DNA from: Typhlomys cinereus | Lineage: Eukaryota > Chordata > Mammalia > Rodentia > Platacanthomyidae | NCBI GenBank assembly: GCA_023101885.1 | Contig: JALPQD010000206.1 | Span: 2,024,607 to 2,088,606 of the forward strand | DNA: 64,000 nucleotides | Direction of reading: 5' to 3' | Shown here: piece after piece, positions 35,137-47,914 of the stretch | Layout: the number at the start of each line of letters is the position of its first letter | Position numbering within the stretch: the stretch's first letter is position 1 | Notes under the pieces: model-generated | Seen by the model: only the letters and a program-made list of their open reading frames with translations | Databases searched by the model: none | What the model was told of the DNA's origin: nothing | Program-made: the position numbers and the translations under genes

Positions 35137-36912
35137 AAACAAACTTCTTTGAGATTTGGGATAACTTAAAGCAACTAACCAAAAAAAACATGAAAGAATC
35201 TTTGTTTCACAGAACATTGGATATTTTATTGGTTACATGATATTTAATTGGATGTTTTTGACATTATAGCACAAGTTAGTCTAGTTTCAGAACAGACATT
35301 TGGAACATTACTTACAAAAATAATCAACATGGTCTTAACAACTTTTAAAGCCTGGATGCTACACCTCATTCAGGAATATAGTCTTAATTTCTTTAGGGTA
35401 ACTTTCCTTTAAGAACCTCTTTAATTTCAAATCTAGAGGTTTGCTTCTCAGACTTTTTAGTTACTTGCCTCCCCAAAGGTCTGTGTCCACATCACAGGTG
35501 GTACTTCTCCAGACTCAGTCCCTGAAGCCAACTTCTACTATCTGGGAACATGTAGTAAAGTCAAGAAAAACTCTTCAGTTTTTTCTCAAGTTAAGTAAGT
35601 ACTGACTTAACCAACATTTATGTAATTAAAGGGGATTGTTCAACTGGATACATGGAAGGTATCTATTTACACCACAAAATTCTAAAACAAAGGCAAGTAG
35701 CACGAATTGAGTCTGGATTTATTTGATGAGCCATTCCTATGTGCCAGGTACTGATGGTAGAAAAGGGAATGATCACATTCCAATTTTGGAAACATCACTC
35801 CCGAGAGAGTATGAAGGATGAGCAGAAGAAAGGGAAATGAAATGGACCTTTGCAAATATCCAAATACCTTTGTGCATTTTTAGCTGCTGCAGAGTGTCTT
35901 TAACCTATAGAAATTTGCTGATGCATAGTTCTACAGATGTGGAAGTCCAATATTATTCCTTGTACTGTCTGTCCTGTGGGGGTTGAGGATATGCCATTTC
36001 ATCACATTGCAAAAGGAAGAAGGAAAAAAAAAGTATAAAGGCACTGAAATTCTTTAAAAAAAAAAATACAGCAGTGCAAATGTCAAACAAAAGGGTTCTT
36101 TACTTTCTCCATATCTGTCCTCCTTTACTGGTATTGTCCCATATGGCTCCCCAAATACCATTTTGTATCTCCACTGAAATGCTAAAAAAAAATTCAGGAT
36201 GAGTTTTTAATGTGTATTTGTATCAAGCCACAGCAGCACTAAAAAGAGGTATTAATAGCCTAGACTATGAAAAAGAAAGGAAAAGAAAAAGAGAAGTGTT
36301 TAGGGAAGGAGACCAAGGAGACAGCCAACAGCTTTCTGAGTCATCATGACTTTTGAATGATGTGACCATTTGGAGTAAGGACCATAGAAACAACATAACT
36401 GTATCAGCAGAGACATTTTAGAATGATGTTAATGGTTTTAGGAAATGTCAGAGAAGGAAGAACTACAGTAAGAGAGGATATAAGGTGTGTCCTAAACCAG
36501 CTGAATTTTATTCATGTACGAACAGATTTAAATAAGTGTCCATATTTTAGATGGAAAGAAACAATGTTCAAGATAAAGCACAGCAAGGAAAAAAGGGGTC
36601 AAGTACATACCTCCAGTGTAATACAAGGATTTTCTGGACTTAGAGTAAGTATTCATCCAGCAAATAGACTTATGGAAGTGAAGTCTATAAACTGAAGAGA
36701 GAAGAGAAATAATAAAAAGAAGTGAGGAAATTTTCTCATGTCAGGTAATGACAATATGAGTTTTTTTTAAAGAAGTCTTACACTCAAACCAAGGCTCTGA
36801 AAACAAGAAAAGTTACAAATACCTTTGAGAATCAGAGGCCAAGAATGACCACAGCAAGAAAGTGGTATAATCAGGAAAAATATTCATTATATAGTTAAAT
36901 AGCAGAATTTTC
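35137..36912. other. mostly unassigned, possible decayed MaLR piece
   Basis: Around 35.88-36.02 kb, GCTGCTGCAGAGTGTC, AGTTCTACAGATGTGG and AAGTCCAATATTATTCC weakly resemble antisense MLT1. The 90-codon frame at 36423-36695 (plus) has no recognised motif. Confidence 0.35.
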
Positions 36913-36914
36913 TC

Positions 36915-37310
36915 TTGGTTTGGAGAATTGGCTCAGTTGATAAAGTGTATGTGATGCAAGCAAAAAGACCTGAGTTCAAGTCCTAAAGCCCACAAAGTCA
37001 GTGTGTTAGTATGAATCTAGAAGACTAGTATTCTTGGGTGAGATGCGAAGTAGACACAGTAGGATCCTTGTAAGTTGACCAGCCATTGAATTGTATATCT
37101 AGTGGTAATCAAGAGGACCTGCTTCCAACCAGATGGAGTACAAGGACTGACACCTAAGGTTGTTCTCTGACCTCCACATTTGTCCATGGCAAGTAAGCAA
37201 CTTACGTGGATGCACACATGCATAAGCATGCTTACACACAGATACATACATACACACAATCATTCACACACATACATGTACACACTCATACATATACATA
37301 CACATACATA
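36915..37310 (+). mobile_element. B4-type SINE with CA/CATA tail
   Basis: GGAGAATTGGCTCAGTTGATAAAG (A-box region), GACCTGAGTTCAAGTCC (B box), TAAGTTGACCAGCCATTG (B1-like body), GTTCTCTGACCTCCACATTTG and a CA/CATA-rich tail to about 37.31 kb. This is the full B4 order and the best-preserved B4 in the window. Confidence 0.75.
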
Positions 37311-37319
37311 GATGTTTAT

Positions 37320-39618
37320 GTTTCCTGTTTTCTATTTAATGTGAAGCTTTCAAGGTTTGCATTTTTTTAGAAGTGAAATGATTTCACAAAGAAAATATAT
37401 TCAAAATGAAAAAAATGTTTTACTTTATGTGAATTTTCCAGCTCTAAAGAGTAAACTACAGTGCTTAGAGGAATGGTACAGAGCAATTTGAAAGTGCATT
37501 AGGGATCTCAGTTTTGCTGTCAAAGCCATTATAACCCTCAAGTTAAAAAACCTTGCCAGCAAAATACTTGATGCAGTTAAAATCTTGTTCACAGACAATC
37601 ACCTCTGATTTCTTTTCTTTGGCTACAATTTAAGGGTGTGAAATACTCCTTAAAGAATATTTTCTGCTATTCATAGCACTTAAAAATGAATTTATTTTCC
37701 TGTAATAATTGTGGAAGCAGATCAAGCTCTTTGTGCAAGTAAAAATTTTGAAGTTGGCATACATAATCTAACCCTTCTAGAGTGGCCTCTCCTTATGTGG
37801 GATGTCATTTTCTGCAGTTTGCTACTCACGATAAGCAATATATTGAGATATTTATTAAAAATCCAGAAATGAACAGTTCATACATTTTAAATTGTGTGTT
37901 GTTCTGAGGAAAAAGGTGAAATCTCTCCCCATCTTGTTGAGTCTGAGTTCTATCATATCCCCAGTGTTTTTCCGACCTGTCCCTTAAATTCTTTATAATT
38001 TTCATGGTTTCCAAATCAACTGTTGTGTTATTACAGTGCTTATGTTTAAGTCATCCTCACTTGATTTAAATATGGCTATAAAATGATAGAAATGCAATCC
38101 AGGCTCTCTTTGTGTCTATGTAACAACAGGGTACATGGTAGAAAGTGTAGTGCATAATATGAGATTAGTTCCAACATGCAATTGAAAGTATCCACTGAGA
38201 ATCTCATGGAAGGACCACTGTAGATTATATGAAATATCCTACTTTTGGCATGATACTAGAATTCTTCTACAGTGATCATGTTTCTCAGTTTGGTCCTAAG
38301 AGTGTGCTAACAATGTGCACAAAACAATGCTTTTCTTTAACAAGGAAGAAAAGAAACTAGCTCAACATACACTTTTGTTCACTCTGTGTAGCCACATAAA
38401 ACTGAGACTATTCATTAACCTGTATCCTAAAAGAAGAAATGACTTAAATATGAAACTGATGGTCAGAGAAGGTTGTTATAGAGACTTTGTAAAGAAAATA
38501 ATAGGAAATGGGAATAAAGGAACCCAATTTGATATCTCTGTGATCACTCTTACTTGGGGGATTTACAGGGTAAATTGTAGAGATTGCAGAGGAAGAATGG
38601 ACCTGAGGATGTTCCCCTATGGATTCTATGCTATTGAGAAGATAGACCAAGTACTGTAAATTATATACTCAACTGAATAGAGATCTTGCAGATTTCCTGT
38701 TACAACAGAGCTGATAAATAAGATGGTTAGATAGTTACATGGCTGGATTTGTAGTCATCTTTGCCATTAGTATAACACTACACATTAAAATTTGTCTCAA
38801 ATTTCAGTTCTTTCTTTAGAGTGCTTACAAAATGCTTCAATAATTGCTTTGTGTGAATTGTCTTACTAGTTTCCAAGTAATTCTGTGCCTCTTAAACTAG
38901 CCAATTGAAACAAGGAAGCTTTAGAAAAATGTAAGCAAATACAGTAACAAGGCTTTTACAGGGAAATCGTTAGATATAAACTTCTTAAATCATTTCTTCT
39001 ATTTGCTGTGGTTTAAGATTCAGGAATTCCATAAGCAAGTTGAATAAAATTAGTAAAAATATATTATAAGGAAGAAATTAGAAGATAATTCTTAAAAGGA
39101 TTTGAAGTATATGATTTTAAAAAAGAAATTTTTTATCCGTGTTCCTGACCTGAAACGTATGTTGCTAAGGACTTTTGAATATAAAATCCTTTACAGATTC
39201 CAGACTTCCTAATATATTTTTTTGGGGAGGGGTGATTCTATCTCTCATTCCTTTCTCTGTATTGTGATTAGTCCTCATTAATCCTTGTCTTTTCATAAAT
39301 ATCTGCCAAAATTTCAAATGGTCCTGATATTTTAAAGAGTAAGTTTAGGAACTGGAGAGAGACTGGATTTCCCTGATCCCATGTAAAATGTTGGTGGGTA
39401 TGGTAAATTACTTGCAATTGAGCTACAAAAAGCAAAGGCAGAAACTGACCGGAATCCTCAAAGGAAGCTGGGTAGCTAAACTAGTCCTGTGGGTAAGTTC
39501 TGAGCTTGATTCAAAATCTTGCCAGAAAAGAATAGTGGAAAAGCACTGGACAATGATTTTCATTATTTCCTTCAGGTCTCTATATGCATATAGGCAGATG
39601 TGTACCTACATATATGGG
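37320..39618. other. long stretch without recognised gene or repeat
   Basis: The longest frame is 38315-38659 (plus, 114 codons), with no motif, and an overlapping frame on the other strand. AT-rich throughout. Confidence 0.4.
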
Positions 39619-39620
39619 GA

Positions 39621-39621
<1 letters not shown>

Positions 39622-39655
<34 letters not shown>
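39622..39655. repeat. (CA)n microsatellite
   Basis: About 16 CA units, bordered by GAGA and CGTTTCC. Confidence 0.95.
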
Positions 39656-39659
<4 letters not shown>

Positions 39660-39789
39660 CCCTGGAACGTGTCTCTAGAAATAACAAAGTGCAATTAACA
39701 GTACATAAACAAATTGAAAGGTAATTTTATAGTAAAATTCCTTTAACAAGTTACAAGTTACTTTCAGTCATTATAGCAGTTCTACTTTT

Positions 39790-40030
39790 TCAACTGTTGG
39801 TAAGATGCACACTCCTCAGACATCGAAAAGGCAAATCCCAAGCTGTAACCAATCAGGATATTTCTGCATACCATTTCCTTCCTATATATAAATATATCCT
39901 GTGGGCATTGCTGGATGTATTTCTTTGAACCTTTCCTGTCTCAGGATTCTGTCTGATCCAGGAGGCCTTTTGATGCTCAAATAAAATGTAAAGCTAAATT
40001 TTTGTGAAGTTTTTTCTCTAAAAAGTATCT
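39790..40030 (+). promoter_or_regulatory. possible LTR promoter/polyadenylation segment
   Basis: In order: GTAACCAATCAGGATATTTC (inverted-CCAAT-type box), CCTATATATAAATATATCC (TATA-like), then about 85 bp later CTCAAATAAAATG (AATAAA). Box spacing of this kind is typical of a retroviral-type LTR U3-R segment. Internal sequence and the second LTR are not seen, and the ends are undefined. Confidence 0.35.
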
Positions 40031-40416
40031 TAATGTCAAGGAAGCATAAATTTTCCATTCAATGATTCATTATTTAGCATTAATCCTAAAATTTTCTTAC
40101 AATACTTGTGATTGCTAATACCTATATTCATATCCATTTTCTTTAGTAGCCACCATGCTTCAAAAGGATTAAAATTAAAAAGATGAATAAGATAACAAAT
40201 GAAATAAATTTCCCTGTATCTTTTATTTGCAATAAGATGTCAGAAGAAATAATTATCTTTGCTTTAATGGATGGAAGTAAATTCAAAATAATCTACAAAG
40301 AGAAAATATCACCAGTGAGTCATAAGTAATAATTTAATTTTAGTTTCTGATTCTTTTGCTTACAATAACTGTTCATGAATCATTCAAGTATTTGGTAGTT
40401 AGTTGAGTACTGAATG

Positions 40417-41385
40417 CAAGGATTATGAACAGGAGGGATGGGGTAGGAGGGCCACACCAGAAACAAGGAGAGAGGGGACCATGTTATAGCAGAGAAAATA
40501 GGCCACCATCAAGGACTGCAAGTAAGCAATGAGACATCTGGTTAAGTTCACAGACTTTCTTTCCTGATCATTTACAACTGGGGAGATATGAGTTCACCAG
40601 AAGGGGAGGGCATATAGTCTGGCAGTAAATAAGTAACCATTTTGCAAATGGGTGATTGACCCCTCCCTCACTGAGGTTTCCTACTTTTACTACATCTACC
40701 TTTGAATGTGCTCTTATAACAAGACTCCAGTTTAACAGCATTTTTATCTCTGGCCAGGGGGTGACATCCAATACCCATCAGGATGGAGTGAAGGGCATTG
40801 CAGGAGCAGCAAAACCGCAAAAGAAAATCAACAAACCATAATCCAAAACTTCAGAGACTCTATATAACCACCTAGGACTAGGTCAGCCTAATCTCTCCCC
40901 ATCCTGAAGCTCAGGGACATTTGTGGAAGAGGGGGCGGTAAGAGTGTAAGAGCACAAGGATGGGAGGAGCAATGATATGCGAGATACTCCATGCAAATTA
41001 GGACCTAAGCAATCATAATAGGTCTTTGTATGCCCTGCGCAATGTCCCACACACTATTGACCCCATAATGTCTAGCACTTGCTAAAGGCATCAAGATCCT
41101 TGGAGGCAAGGAATTGACAGCCATAGTAGTGTTCCTATGCTTAAGGGGAACATAGGAAAGAGTTCAGGGAAAAGCCACTGGGTCCTTGTATGTCATCAGA
41201 GAGGAGGGCCCAGAGGAGAGTCTGGCATGCACATTAAAGGATTCTGCGGGGATGGGGGGGCACTGGGGGATGGGGAGGGAGGGATAAGGGGAGGGGGAAA
41301 AAGGGGGTAGGGGGGAGGAAGAAGGAGGGAGGGAACCGGTGTACAAATTAAGTTTGTATGAGCAGAAATAATAATAAAAAATGAA
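40417..41385 (+). mobile_element. 5'-truncated L1, about 1 kb 3' UTR
   Basis: Starts GCAAGGATTATGAACAGGAGG and follows the 10.35-11.33 kb copy closely to the end: CATCCAATACCCATCAGG, AATGTCTAGCACTTGC, a purine tract at 41.25-41.34 kb, AAATTAAGTTTGTATGAGC and an A-rich tail. Truncation is within about 50 bp of that of the 10.35 kb copy. I could not find a convincing TSD; AT-rich decay at the 3' flank may hide it. Confidence 0.93.
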
Positions 41386-41399
41386 AAAAAAGAAAGAAA

Positions 41400-41775
41400 A
41401 TTAAAAAATATTTTAATTTGAGGTTGGTTAGGAAATCAAAGATAAAAATAAGTTACCAAAAATAAACATTAAATTATACTGATAAGCTAGTAACATTTTT
41501 TGTCATGTCAACTTTTGGACATTCAAAATTTTTAAATTTTATTTTGAATTAACTCATAAAATTTATCTGAAATTTTGTGACCATTATCTTATTTTTTCTA
41601 CAGAAATGCATTTTTTAATGTTCAAATCAGTCTATGCATATCTAACTCTTTTAGCATCCAGAATTTCTTCTTTCTTTTTTGAAAATGTAGTACAGTATCA
41701 TCTGTAGTCACTACACTATATAAAGAACTTAGGAATTTATTTTCCTGTCTAAATATGCTTCCATACCTATTGGCC
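41400..41775. other. no gene recognised
   Basis: AT-rich spacer between the L1 and the LTR-like element. Confidence 0.45.
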
Positions 41776-43079
41776 TGTTGCAGTCTAATTGCTGCAACCT
41801 CAAATCCAGGGCTCCACTCAACAAGGTGGGCAAGGCTTCAGCGAATGAGAAACAGATACACACACACTGGGCTAGGTGAATCTGAGTCCAGTTTATTGGA
41901 ATATCCTAACAACTTTTATGCTCGAAAATTTTAGGGCAGAGAATGCTACACCTGCAGACAGACACATATCTTTCTAATTAGCAGGAATCACCTTTAGGAT
42001 AAACATTCTTTTAAGAATTTAGCTCATTGTTTAAGGGTGAGACACAAACAAATCCTTATCACATCTTAACAGGTTTTTTCCCAGCCCTATAACAGGTTTT
42101 TCCCAGCCCTCCAACAGGTTTTTCCAACCCTCCTGCTCTCTAAATTTATCTACCTTACTGTATCTCACCAAATAGTCACAGGGTCTAAGTCTGTATTGTT
42201 GTATTTAAAAAAGGTTTCATTTGAGGTTTAGTTAAATTACACTAAGATTGAGCTTCTTATTAATTTGTGTTATAGTTATTATATATTTTTGTAAATGGTA
42301 AAGGTGAAGCTGTTGGAGGAGGTGTATATTATACATTACGTTTTTCTTTTTGAGGATATTAGATTCTGGCTGTTATCATATAAGTTGGCCTATATTATGT
42401 TATAATGGTAAGAACTATATTAGAATTTATTTTATTTATTTGTATTTTTTATTAACTTATGTACTTTATAAGAAATAGTTGTGTGTTAATTTTAGGAATC
42501 ATATTATTATTATTTTCTATTAACTATGTGTTTTATAAGAAATAGTTGTATACTAATTTTAGTGAATGATGGCATAGTCTCATATATGTAGAATTTCTGA
42601 ATTAATTTTACAAGAGTCATATTTTTAGGGAATTCTATCTATGTTTTAGGAGTCTGAAATTATTCTCTAATTTCTTTATAATCAGTGTATACATTCTGGC
42701 TGACAAGTCTGTTTACCATGTATGATTGGACATAAAATTTCTAGTTAGAACTTTAATTTAAAGTTAAAAGCAGGCTTGGTATGTATTTAGGAAACAAAAG
42801 ACTTAAGGCAAATTACTTGACATCTGTAGTTCTGGAAGCAGGAACCTAGGGGGAGGTGTCCTAGGTAGTTTTTTTTTTGAAAAAACAAAAAGGAGGCCTG
42901 GGAAAAGATAGGAGAGCTCCCAATCCACAAAAAAGGGAAGAACTCATCTGGCAGAGATAAGAGACACACACAATCACAAAAAGAGAGGAACTTGTCTATC
43001 AAAGATAAGAGGCAAGACTCTATTAACCACTCAGGCCCTTAGCAACTGCCCATTCCAGGAGCAGGTTGCAAGCCTGACA
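41776..43079 (-). mobile_element. probable retroviral-type LTR (ERV), antisense
   Basis: On the minus strand the right-hand end of the element reads AATAAACTGGACTCAG, then about 110 bp including TCTCATTCGCTGAAGCC and CTTGTTGAGTGGAGCCC, ending GACTGCAACA. This looks like poly(A) signal, R and U5 ending in CA. The opposite end on the minus strand begins TGTCAGGCTTGCAACCTGC, giving TG...CA termini. Near the R region lie three imperfect copies of AACAGGTTTTTCCCAGCCCT (42.07-42.14 kb). Most of the middle is AT-rich. No gag, pol or env is attached, so a solo LTR is likely. No matching short TSD was found, so the ends are provisional. Confidence 0.45.
42069..42137. repeat. three tandem copies of a ~20 bp unit
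   Basis: The unit AACAGGTTTTTCCCAGCCCT occurs three times with small changes (an extra T in the first copy, a lost CAG in the third). Confidence 0.85.
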
Positions 43080-44230
43080 ACTCCCATATGTATCATATCT
43101 TTATTATTTATTTCAAAATAAGCCATGTCCTGTTTCCAGAAGGCACTTTCTTGAAGTTCTTCCCCAGGTTGGGACCTTGTCTACTATCCTAGTTGGCACA
43201 GGATGTGACATTGGTCAACTTCAATGATTATTATATCTGAACTACTATTGTTTTTCCATCATAATCAAGTGCTTAATACAATGTTCATGCTTCTAAATAC
43301 TCATTATTAGATACTCATTAGATATTAATCATACTACTTAATTTCTAGATACTCATTTTAACCTACATAACCAATATTATTTGCTTATTGTGATTATGCC
43401 TGCAGATGACAAGAACTCAATAAGCACTGAGTACTAATTGAGAATTCACTCTGACTTTATTAATCAAAATCGTTCACTCAAATTGCATGGGAAGAAAGTT
43501 TGAGAAACAAAGACTGTGTGCATCCATGGACTTTAAGTTTTTAGGTTCTGCTATTACATTTTACTAACCAACTAGAATGCCTATTAATGAGAAAATGATG
43601 ATGTCAGCCTCAGGGTAGGTTTCCAAGGAAACTCAGTATATAATATTTAGTAACCAGTGTGTCATAAATGAAGATGATGGGATAATGTGTTGGGACTGTA
43701 TCCCTCACTGGAAGTTTATTGGAGCAACACAGACAAGAAGATAAGACGAATTGGGGAAATGGAATGGTATGCCATTGGAAGGAAAAGCATTATTTGGCTC
43801 AAATACATTATTAGAAAAATATGGTGGATTTAGCAACCGTGAACACAAATAGAAATAGAAGTGAATGGATGTGGATAAGTATCTTTTATGCAATGGACAA
43901 AGTACTAAGAAGTGATTAACAAGTGAAATCTAAGCTCAGAAGTCAAAAAGTTTTATCGGTTTTTATAGTTTCCTCTGTTTTTTCATTCAACAGTTGGGAG
44001 CACCAAGAATAAAGCCCTGAGGTAATTATCATATCAGCTGAGCTCCCAAGGAGACTTCTCTGTGGACTGGGTGGGCCTGGAGACAACAAGGTACTAGCTG
44101 GCAGATAATGAGTCTTAAAAAATGAAATGAAAAATTTGGACTGATCAGCTGAAAGTCTTGAAAACCTATTATTTTTCAGGATCTTCTGAGGCTGTATTTT
44201 ATAATCATCTATAAAGGTAACCACAGCATT
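43080..44230. other. no gene recognised
   Basis: Unassigned. ATACTCATTATTAGATACTCATTAG near 43.30 kb is a small direct duplication. No frame of note. Confidence 0.4.
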
Positions 44231-44234
44231 GAGG

Positions 44235-44607
44235 CAGGGCTGCAGTCATTCTTCTGATGTGAGAAAATACTCTCATCCAAATAATTTAAGGGAGCAATGG
44301 CTTATTATTTGGGTCACAGTTTCAAGGATATAGAGTCCATTATGGCAGGGAATGCATAGCAGCCAAAGCAGTAGGCAAATTCTCGTTACAGAACCATTAA
44401 GAGGCTGACAGTTAAAGAGCATCCAGGGAAAGAACAGTAACAAGATCAGGTTAGCCAACCTCGAGGCCGGTCTCCAGTGATGCACTTCCTATAGCAATGC
44501 TCTACCTCCTTAAGGCTCAGTTATCTTCTGAAACATTGCCAATATCTGGGGACTACATAATCAAACACACGAGTTTGTGAAGGACAATTCACATCCAAAC
44601 CATGACA
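44235..44607 (-). mobile_element. MaLR solo LTR, antisense
   Basis: The right end reads CTGGGGACTACATAATCAAAC, ACACGAGTTTGTGAAGGAC and ATCCAAACCATGACA. This is the reverse complement of an LTR start TGTCATGGTTTGGAT, matching the 14.9 kb copy. The left part has GGGTCACAGTTTCAAGG and CCATTATGGCAGGGAATGC. Confidence 0.65.
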
Positions 44608-44729
44608 AGCAGGTACCTCAAAAGGACTGGATTCCCCTATTAAATGTCACCAATCATGGTTAAATAGGAAGAATTGCCTTTTCAAAGTATGTGAATTCCT
44701 CAGTGTTTCTACATCCAGTATCTCTCCTT

Positions 44730-45165
44730 GACTTTCATGGATTGAATCTGAAAACATCCATCTGAGTATTTAATTGTTGAAGACTCAGTACCTAACTGGT
44801 GGTACTGTTGGAAGGTTCCTGAAATATAAAAGTTGTCAATGGTTATTTCCATTGATGAGTTTATGCTCAAGAGGCTATTGTGGTGGTAGGTGTGCTTCCT
44901 GAAAGAAGTGCATCACTGAGGGTATGTCCCTGGAGGGTCCATCCTGTCTATAGCTCTGACCTCCCTCTTTCTAGATATCATGATTTGAATTACTTTATTC
45001 TCACATGTCCATCTACCATAGTATTTCTGTCTATCCAAAGGCCTTAAAAGCAATGTATCCAGCCAATTACATACTGTAACCATAGGAATTATGAACCAAA
45101 ATAAGCCTTCCTCCTTGAAGTTGTTTGAGTCACAGTGAGGAAAATCTAACAGATTTACCAAATAC
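44730..45165 (+). mobile_element. MaLR solo LTR, sense
   Basis: CATGGATTGAATCTGAAAACATCC, GGTGGTACTGTTGGAAGGTTCC, GGTGTGCTTCCTGAAAGAAG, TGAACCAAAATAAGCCTTCC and TTGAAGTTGTTTGAGTCACAG follow the MaLR order, ending in the CAAAATAA polyadenylation region. It lies head to head, about 120 bp away, with the antisense LTR before it. Confidence 0.65.
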
Positions 45166-45239
45166 TAATTAATCAGGTTAAATTAAAACACGATCCATTT
45201 AAACACAAGCAGAATCTAATTAGAAATAAAAGAAATTAA

Positions 45240-45565
45240 ATTGGAGAGATTGCCCAATGGAAAGGATCACTTTTTCAACCATGAGGACTTGAATACAAAT
45301 CACCAACAGACATGCACAATACAAAGCATGATTTTGCATATATGTAATTACAGCATTGCTTGGTAGAGATAGGTGTATCCTGACTGTCAAGTACAGTCAC
45401 TCTAGCCAAAATAGTGAGTTTCCTGTTCATCTAGAGATCCTATCATGAGAAAATTGGTGGAGAACTGTAAACAAGATATAGGACACTCTCACTAGCCTCT
45501 GTATGTGCATACACAGGCATGAATGCATGGGTACATATGCATCTGCACGCTGAAGTGCATAAACT

Positions 45566-45611
<46 letters not shown>
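45240..45611 (+). mobile_element. B4-type SINE with CA tail
   Basis: GGAGAGATTGCCCAATGGAAAGG (head), GGACTTGAATACAAATCACC (B box region), a B1-like body, and a CA run at 45569-45611. Diverged relative to the 36.9 kb copy. Confidence 0.6.
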
Positions 45612-45612
<1 letters not shown>

Positions 45613-45814
45613 TGAAAGAAAACAAACCCCCCAAGATAGAAATCCTACATATACTAACAATTCTGAGAGAATATTCATAGGATATCTTTGTACATATGCT
45701 TAGTCAACAGGTCTAGAGAGGAAGAGTGCATATAAGATTTAATTCTTTAAAAGAAATACAAGTGGTAGTATAAGCAAGCAGGCTGCTAGGATTGTTTTTA
45801 AAAGTGACAGCAGA

Positions 45815-45884
45815 GGAGACAGAGGATGTAATGGTAGAGTGCTTACCAAGCATGCACAAAACCTTGGGCTGACTCTCTAATACT
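45815..45884 (+). mobile_element. ID-type SINE fragment
   Basis: GAGGATGTAATGGTAGAGTGC, TTACCAAGCATGCACAAAACC and TTGGGCTGACTCTCTAATACTGG correspond to the ID/tRNA-Ala consensus. Confidence 0.65.
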
Positions 45885-46055
45885 GGTTGAATTGGGGAGA
45901 CTACTCAGTGAGCAAGATTACATGTTCAAGCATGAACAATTGCTGGCACAGATGAAAGCTAAAGGATCAAAATCTCAAAATTGTTCTCATCTTCAGAGAC
46001 TGTTCCAGACTAGCCTGGGATACATGAGAACCACTCTAAAAAATGATTATAAAGG
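45885..46055 (+). mobile_element. B1-like SINE end in a composite repeat
   Basis: GTTCCAGACTAGCCTGGGATAC then ATGAGAACCACTCTAAAAAATG is the B1 3' end (TTCCAGGCCAGCCTGGGCTAC, ATGAGACCCTGTCTC-A tail). A tRNA-like head GGGGAGACTACTCAGTGAGC precedes it, so it may be a tRNA-B1 fusion. Confidence 0.6.
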
Positions 46056-47882
46056 AAAGACAACCATAAAGCCATGTGTGAAATGGCTATATAATTTATG
46101 ATCATGCCATTTATTTTATTGGTTTAGCAATTTATATATTACCATGGATTTTCTACATCTGTGCTGTCTGTTGGAAAGCAACTATTTCTTTTGACATACA
46201 AAACTTATCTTATGGTTAATTAAATTCTTCATGATCCATCATGAGCTAGTTAGGATTAAATTGCATTTATTCTCCAAAAAATTGCTTATCTTGTTCTCTT
46301 AGGCTATGGAGTCCTTAGTGCCTTGATTCTCCTATCTCAACTAACACTGACCTTTTCTTTATTCTTTCTTTAACTTAACTTATCAAAGATCCCATCATGT
46401 CATAAGCTTTAGAACCCATGTCTCCTGCATGAAGGGTACTCCTGTCTTCTGAATATTCTACTATTCTGTCTGAAATGCATATATCTCTCTCACTGCGTTT
46501 TAATGCTTAACTTGTAGACTTTGAAAAGAAAATATAAAAGAGTAGAGACAAAGTTTCTCTCCTCTTTTGTGGTTTAAGATACTATTCGATCTGATTTCAA
46601 GAAAAATTCCTGAAAATATTCAAAGTGCATTCAATTATTTGGTTCCCACTTGCTCCTTAAAGGTGTCATATTATTCTAGTTTCAAAAACTGAAATAATTC
46701 ATTTCAAGTCAGTAATAATTCTTAGTGAAGTTAATGTAATGGATGTGCTTTTTTCTCATCTTGTCACAGTCTCAAATGTGAAAGTCTTTCTTAGTTTTTA
46801 TGACAAAGTACCATCCAATTTTTTCCCTCCTTTTACTCTTGCCTAGGAAAAGAACTCACCAATTCCCCAGAAATATCCTCCAAATTGTGTCCAGATGTCT
46901 ATTTAGACTTCTTCTTTTACATACTTAGCTCAATGTGTCAGAAGAAAACTCTAGCTCTCTACTCATATTTGGTCCTTTTTAATTGGATCCTCTATTCATC
47001 AATGAAACATTCTTCAGAATAGCAGAACATAAAATTGAATAAGAAAAATAATTATCTGGTCCCTAACTTCTCTATACTATAATTATAAGTTTTCTAGGCA
47101 GTATTAACACTCAAAAACTCAATACAATTTTGAAATGAAATTACATATCTGCGCTAAGCTAGTGCTATTTTTCAGTACTTTCACTTCATGCCCTGCCCCT
47201 TGTGCATATGGCTTAACTTAAAATCTTGTGGTCATATGAGCCACCTTGTAAACAAAATGTCCCAGAAACCTACAATCTCTTTATTCTCTCTCATTAAAAC
47301 AAACAAGCATAACTTATCTTTGAAATTTGGAATTCTATTTAGTTTAAGCAGTGCGCATTCTCCTCTTCTAATAATATACTTGGCAAGATGAGATTCTAAT
47401 TTACATATACTAAAAACATACAACTATCTCTGACTATTATAGTTAATAACCTGTTAGTAATCTAGGAATACACCTGCACTGAGTTAATACACAATCCTCT
47501 CTGAGCAGATGAATAAGCTCTCTTCTCCTTAATAATCATCAAACTTAAATAGATCCCATTTAAGCCTACTTCAGTAATGTAGAAGTAGGGGTGATCTGGC
47601 CAACACTTATTTGGGGTTCATGTGGAAACTATGTCCTCACAGTGAAATTTTAAGGTGAATCCGCTATTTGTAATTTATATGTATGTATAAATAATCATGA
47701 ATGTGATTAAAATCAGGATTATTAAGAAAAGATACATGAGCATCTAAAAAAGTTAATGTAACTTAATTCTGTTAATCAAAACAGAATTATCCAAACTACA
47801 ATTTTAGTAGACAAAATCCTTCTTCCATGACACCCCATTAAAGAAACTGGAGTGAACAACTAAGTACTTTGGAATACTTTCT
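46056..47882. other. long stretch without recognised gene or repeat
   Basis: AT-rich unassigned sequence. Frames up to 67 codons, none convincing. Confidence 0.4.
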
Positions 47883-47914
47883 CTCTCATGTGACAATTTT
47901 TTTAAACATTTTTT

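Noticed and set aside
38315..38659. 114-codon frame, plus strand
   Set aside because: No recognisable domain, and an equally open antisense frame; treated as chance.
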